From Clostridium gelidum (GTDB lineage: Bacteria > Bacillota > Clostridia > Clostridiales > Clostridiaceae), in NCBI RefSeq assembly GCF_019977655.1, contig NZ_AP024849.1, positions 4,559,001 to 4,623,000 on the forward strand: DNA of 64,000 nucleotides. The letters run 5' to 3'. Numbering within the stretch: the first letter of the stretch is position 1; each line of letters starts with the position of its first letter. The position numbers and the translations under genes are program-made. The notes beneath the pieces were generated by a model, which was given only the letters and a program-made list of their open reading frames with translations, was not told the origin of the DNA and did no database searches. Shown here in pieces: positions 61,853 through 64,000 of this stretch.

Positions 61853-62009
61853 TACTCTTGTAATTCAAATTCAACTGTTTTTTTGATAAACTGCTTAAAT
61901 ACAAAATTAACCAAAGTACTTACAAATGTCACAAGCGCAATAATCATTATATAGACAATATTTACATATACAGATTTAAGTTCAAAATTATCAACCCTAG
62001 TAAATATAT

Positions 62010-62049
62010 ACACAAAAAAAACCGTACTGTTAATTTTCACAGTACGGTA
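62010..62049 (-). terminator. Terminator after trxB
   Basis: Minus strand ACCGTACTGT and ACAGTACGGT form a 10-bp stem with an 8-nt loop and an eight-T run, 70 bp after the trxB stop. Confidence 0.9.
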
Positions 62050-62120
62050 GTGTTTTCTATTATTAATAATTTCATAACTATTTTAGAAATAAACTTTTAT
62101 TTAGTTAAATTTGTTCCTTT

Positions 62121-63029
62121 CTAGTGATTTATCAAATATTTTTCTGCTTCATATATGCTAACTGCGCCATCAGCTGCTGCTGTTAATACTTGTCTAACCG
62201 ATTTTGTACGAATATCTCCAATTGCAAATATTCCATCTACACTTGTTTTGCAGCTTTCATCTGCAATAATATACCCTTGTTTATTTAAATCAACTAAACC
62301 TTTAACAAGATCTGTTGATGGGCTACTTCCAACTGCTACAAAAAGACCATTCATTTCCAATTCAATTATTTTATTTTCCTTAGTATTTGTAACTTGTATT
62401 CCATTTAAATTTCCTTCTCCATTAAGTTTTGTAACTGTGCTATTCCAAAGTATTTCTACATTTTCAGTACTAAACAGTTTTTCTTGTGCAACTTTATTAG
62501 CTGTTAGAGAATCGCTTCTACTAATCAAATAAACTTTCTCAGCTATTCTTGAAAGATGGAGTGCATCTTCTACAGCTGTGTCTCCACCACCTACAACAGA
62601 TACTACTTTATTTCTAAAAAATCCACCGTCACAAGTAGCACAATATGATATTCCTCTTCCACCTAATATATCTTCTCTATCAAGTCCTAACTTTCTAGGC
62701 TTAGCTCCCATTGATAAAATGACTACTTTAGTTTCATAGGTTTCAGTATCAGTTATAACCTTTTTAACATCTCCATCAAGCTGTATATCTAGAACTTCTT
62801 TATATTCCATAGTTCCACCAAACTTCTTTGCATGCTCATACATAATATTAGCAAGATCTGATCCTGTTATATCTATAAAACCCGGATAATTTTCAACTTC
62901 ATTAGTAGTCACCATTTGACCACCTTGAAATTGTTTTTCAATCATTAGAGCATCTAATTGTGCTCGACCTGCATACAATGCTGCAACTAAACCTGCTGGC
63001 CCTCCGCCAATAATAATAATATCTTTCAT
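62121..63029 (-). CDS. trxB: Thioredoxin-disulfide reductase
   Basis: The 302-residue flavoprotein has the FAD-binding DIIIIGGGPAGLVAALYAGR, the redox-active CATC in SYCATCDGGFFRNKVVSVVGGGDTAVEDAL with the adjacent NAD(P)H Rossmann loop GGGDTA, and the C-terminal FAIGDIRTKSVRQVLTAAADG. It reduces thioredoxin (or a ferredoxin-dependent counterpart in clostridia). The NADPH motif after GGGDTA is HLSRIAEKVYLISRSD, lacking the usual HRR-x-x-R, so NADPH dependence is uncertain. It is a single gene with its own terminator. Confidence 0.95.
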   Translation of the reverse strand: MKDIIIIGGGPAGLVAALYAGRAQLDALMIEKQFQGGQMVTTNEVENYPGFIDITGSDLANIMYEHAKKFGGTMEYKEVLDIQLDGDVKKVITDTETYETKVVILSMGAKPRKLGLDREDILGGRGISYCATCDGGFFRNKVVSVVGGGDTAVEDALHLSRIAEKVYLISRSDSLTANKVAQEKLFSTENVEILWNSTVTKLNGEGNLNGIQVTNTKENKIIELEMNGLFVAVGSSPSTDLVKGLVDLNKQGYIIADESCKTSVDGIFAIGDIRTKSVRQVLTAAADGAVSIYEAEKYLINH

Positions 63030-63255
63030 TCTTTTCCTCTCCCTCTTTTATTTTATATATTTTATCTTAATCTATTTGATTACAAATTATTCATTAAAAT
63101 TACTTTTATATTGTTTATCTAAATTTAATTTTATTAAACTATATTTTATAATCTTATCATAATGCTATAGATATAATTTGTCAATTAGTTTTTACTTTCT
63201 GTTGATAATTATTATTATTTTGTTTTACAACATTTAATAAAAATATAAATTTAAA

Positions 63256-63289
63256 AGGTTGGAGCTAATCTTACCGCTCCAACCTTTAT
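63256..63289 (-). terminator. Terminator after the L,D-transpeptidase gene
   Basis: AAAGGTTGGAGC and GCTCCAACCTTT form a perfect 12-bp stem with a 10-nt loop, 50 bp after the stop at 63339. The interval 63030-63255 has no gene. Confidence 0.85.
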
Positions 63290-63338
63290 TTGAATTTAAT
63301 AAATATTGTATATTAGTTAATATTTCTTCTGTTATAAA

Positions 63339-64000
63339 TTACTCATAAAAACAAACAATTGGAGTCCCTGCATCAATGTTCTTAAATATTGTACTTGCTA
63401 ACTCATATGGTGAATTTATACAACCATGAGAACCATTTGTCATATATATGTTTTTCCCAAACTCTGTTCTCCAACTTGCATCATGAATTCCTATATTCCC
63501 ATTAAAAGGCATCCAAAATTCAACTGGTGAACTGTAGTCCTCACCTTTTAAAGTTGCATTTTTTTCTTTATAATTTAATATATAAGTCCCAGCTGGTGTT
63601 AAAGTATTAGTACTTGCATTACCAGAAACAAAGTCTCCTTCTACAACGAGAGCACCATTTTTATAAAACCATAAATGTTGTTTCGTTAAATTAATTTCCA
63701 CATATGTATTACCAATATCATTTTTATCACGTGACATTGCTTTTTGTGAATATATTGGTTCCTTAGTTATTGATTGTCCATTTTTTATGGTTTGAATTAA
63801 ATCTTTCACTTCTTTAGACTTATCAACAATCCATCCATAATTACCCCCACTGACTTTTATTGTTTTTTTAGTGGTAGTAACAAAACCTCTTGTATCCTCA
63901 AATGTATTAAACATACTAGATATCTTATATACATAATTGCTAATTTTTTCTTCATCAAATGTAACTTCCATCTTATCATTAACGTGTAGCCAGTTATGTA
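63339..64000 (-). CDS. L,D-transpeptidase (YkuD) with YoaR-like domain, partial
   Basis: The frame continues off the right edge; at least 220 codons are visible. The N-terminal visible part (WLHVNDKMEVTFDEEKISNY, RGFVTTTKKTIKVSGGNYGW) is a YoaR-like putative peptidoglycan-binding domain. The C-terminal catalytic domain is YkuD (TYVEINLTKQHLWFYKNGAL, NIGIHDASW and the active-site SHGCINSPYELAS with the catalytic Cys). It forms 3-3 peptidoglycan cross-links or attaches proteins outside the membrane. The signal/TM anchor must lie upstream of the window. Confidence 0.9.
   Translation of the reverse strand, partial: HNWLHVNDKMEVTFDEEKISNYVYKISSMFNTFEDTRGFVTTTKKTIKVSGGNYGWIVDKSKEVKDLIQTIKNGQSITKEPIYSQKAMSRDKNDIGNTYVEINLTKQHLWFYKNGALVVEGDFVSGNASTNTLTPAGTYILNYKEKNATLKGEDYSSPVEFWMPFNGNIGIHDASWRTEFGKNIYMTNGSHGCINSPYELASTIFKNIDAGTPIVCFYE

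Noticed and set aside
61852..62040. 62-residue hydrophobic minus-strand frame
   Set aside because: Its first codons lie inside the trxB terminator and no RBS is present; at most a GtrA-like relic.

Overview
The window is a strongly AT-rich stretch from a Firmicute, most likely Clostridium sensu stricto (C. beijerinckii-like). This is judged from strong GGAGG-type ribosome binding sites, frequent TTG/GTG starts, Lys/Ile/Asn-rich proteins, and families typical of clostridia (LuxC/LuxE pair, CD3324-like, DUF4865 with LysR, DUF2087, DUF1653, choline-binding-type repeats). I saw no rRNA, tRNA or CRISPR array. Most genes lie on the minus strand.

Left part (1-8 kb): a frameshifted 2-keto-3-deoxygluconate permease cut by the window edge, relics of an acetyltransferase and a histidine kinase, a LytTR regulator with a LiaF-like membrane protein under a clear promoter and direct-repeat operator, and a luxE-luxC operon for fatty-acyl reduction. 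From 8 to 15 kb: a decayed MerR regulator with an intact-looking 19-bp-spacer promoter, an MFS efflux pump, a cyclopropane synthase lacking its N-terminal half, a YczE-like membrane protein, two DeoR regulators around a Cof-type HAD phosphatase, and a secreted choline-binding-like protein with a 21-bp coding repeat.

Middle (16-36 kb): a CheA-like sensor kinase overlapping a receiver-STAS protein; a kinase-like phosphotransferase with a DUF2087 regulator; HxlR with a flavodoxin-fold reductase; an ECF sigma with an RsgI-like anti-sigma; a NemR/NemA-like TetR and Old Yellow Enzyme region; a glutamate-synthase-like protein; mntP behind a manganese (yybP-ykoY) riboswitch; DUF4865/LysR; and ArsR beside a broken haloacid dehalogenase. 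From 36 to 42.4 kb is an insertion-sequence wreck: a truncated IS1182, a complete-looking IS3 (IS150 type) and an IS66 missing one end.

Right part (42.7-64 kb): SDR, DUF1653, DUF47/PiT phosphate transport, a 188-bp foldback element, two paralogous small secreted proteins, ppsR, a GNAT, dus, a MarR-controlled two-adaptor EmrB efflux operon, a predicted membrane metallopeptidase in an operon with a VanR/VanS-like two-component system, hisS behind what looks like a histidine leader-peptide attenuator, a methyltransferase/MarR operon, trxB, and a partial L,D-transpeptidase.

The most unusual items are the His4 leader-peptide attenuator before hisS (a class normally described in Proteobacteria, where a T-box would be expected here), the metallopeptidase/HhH/two-component operon, and several families of dispersed non-coding repeats. 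Two of these families carry the 3' ends of dead genes (serine recombinase and choline-binding protein) with a hairpin attached.
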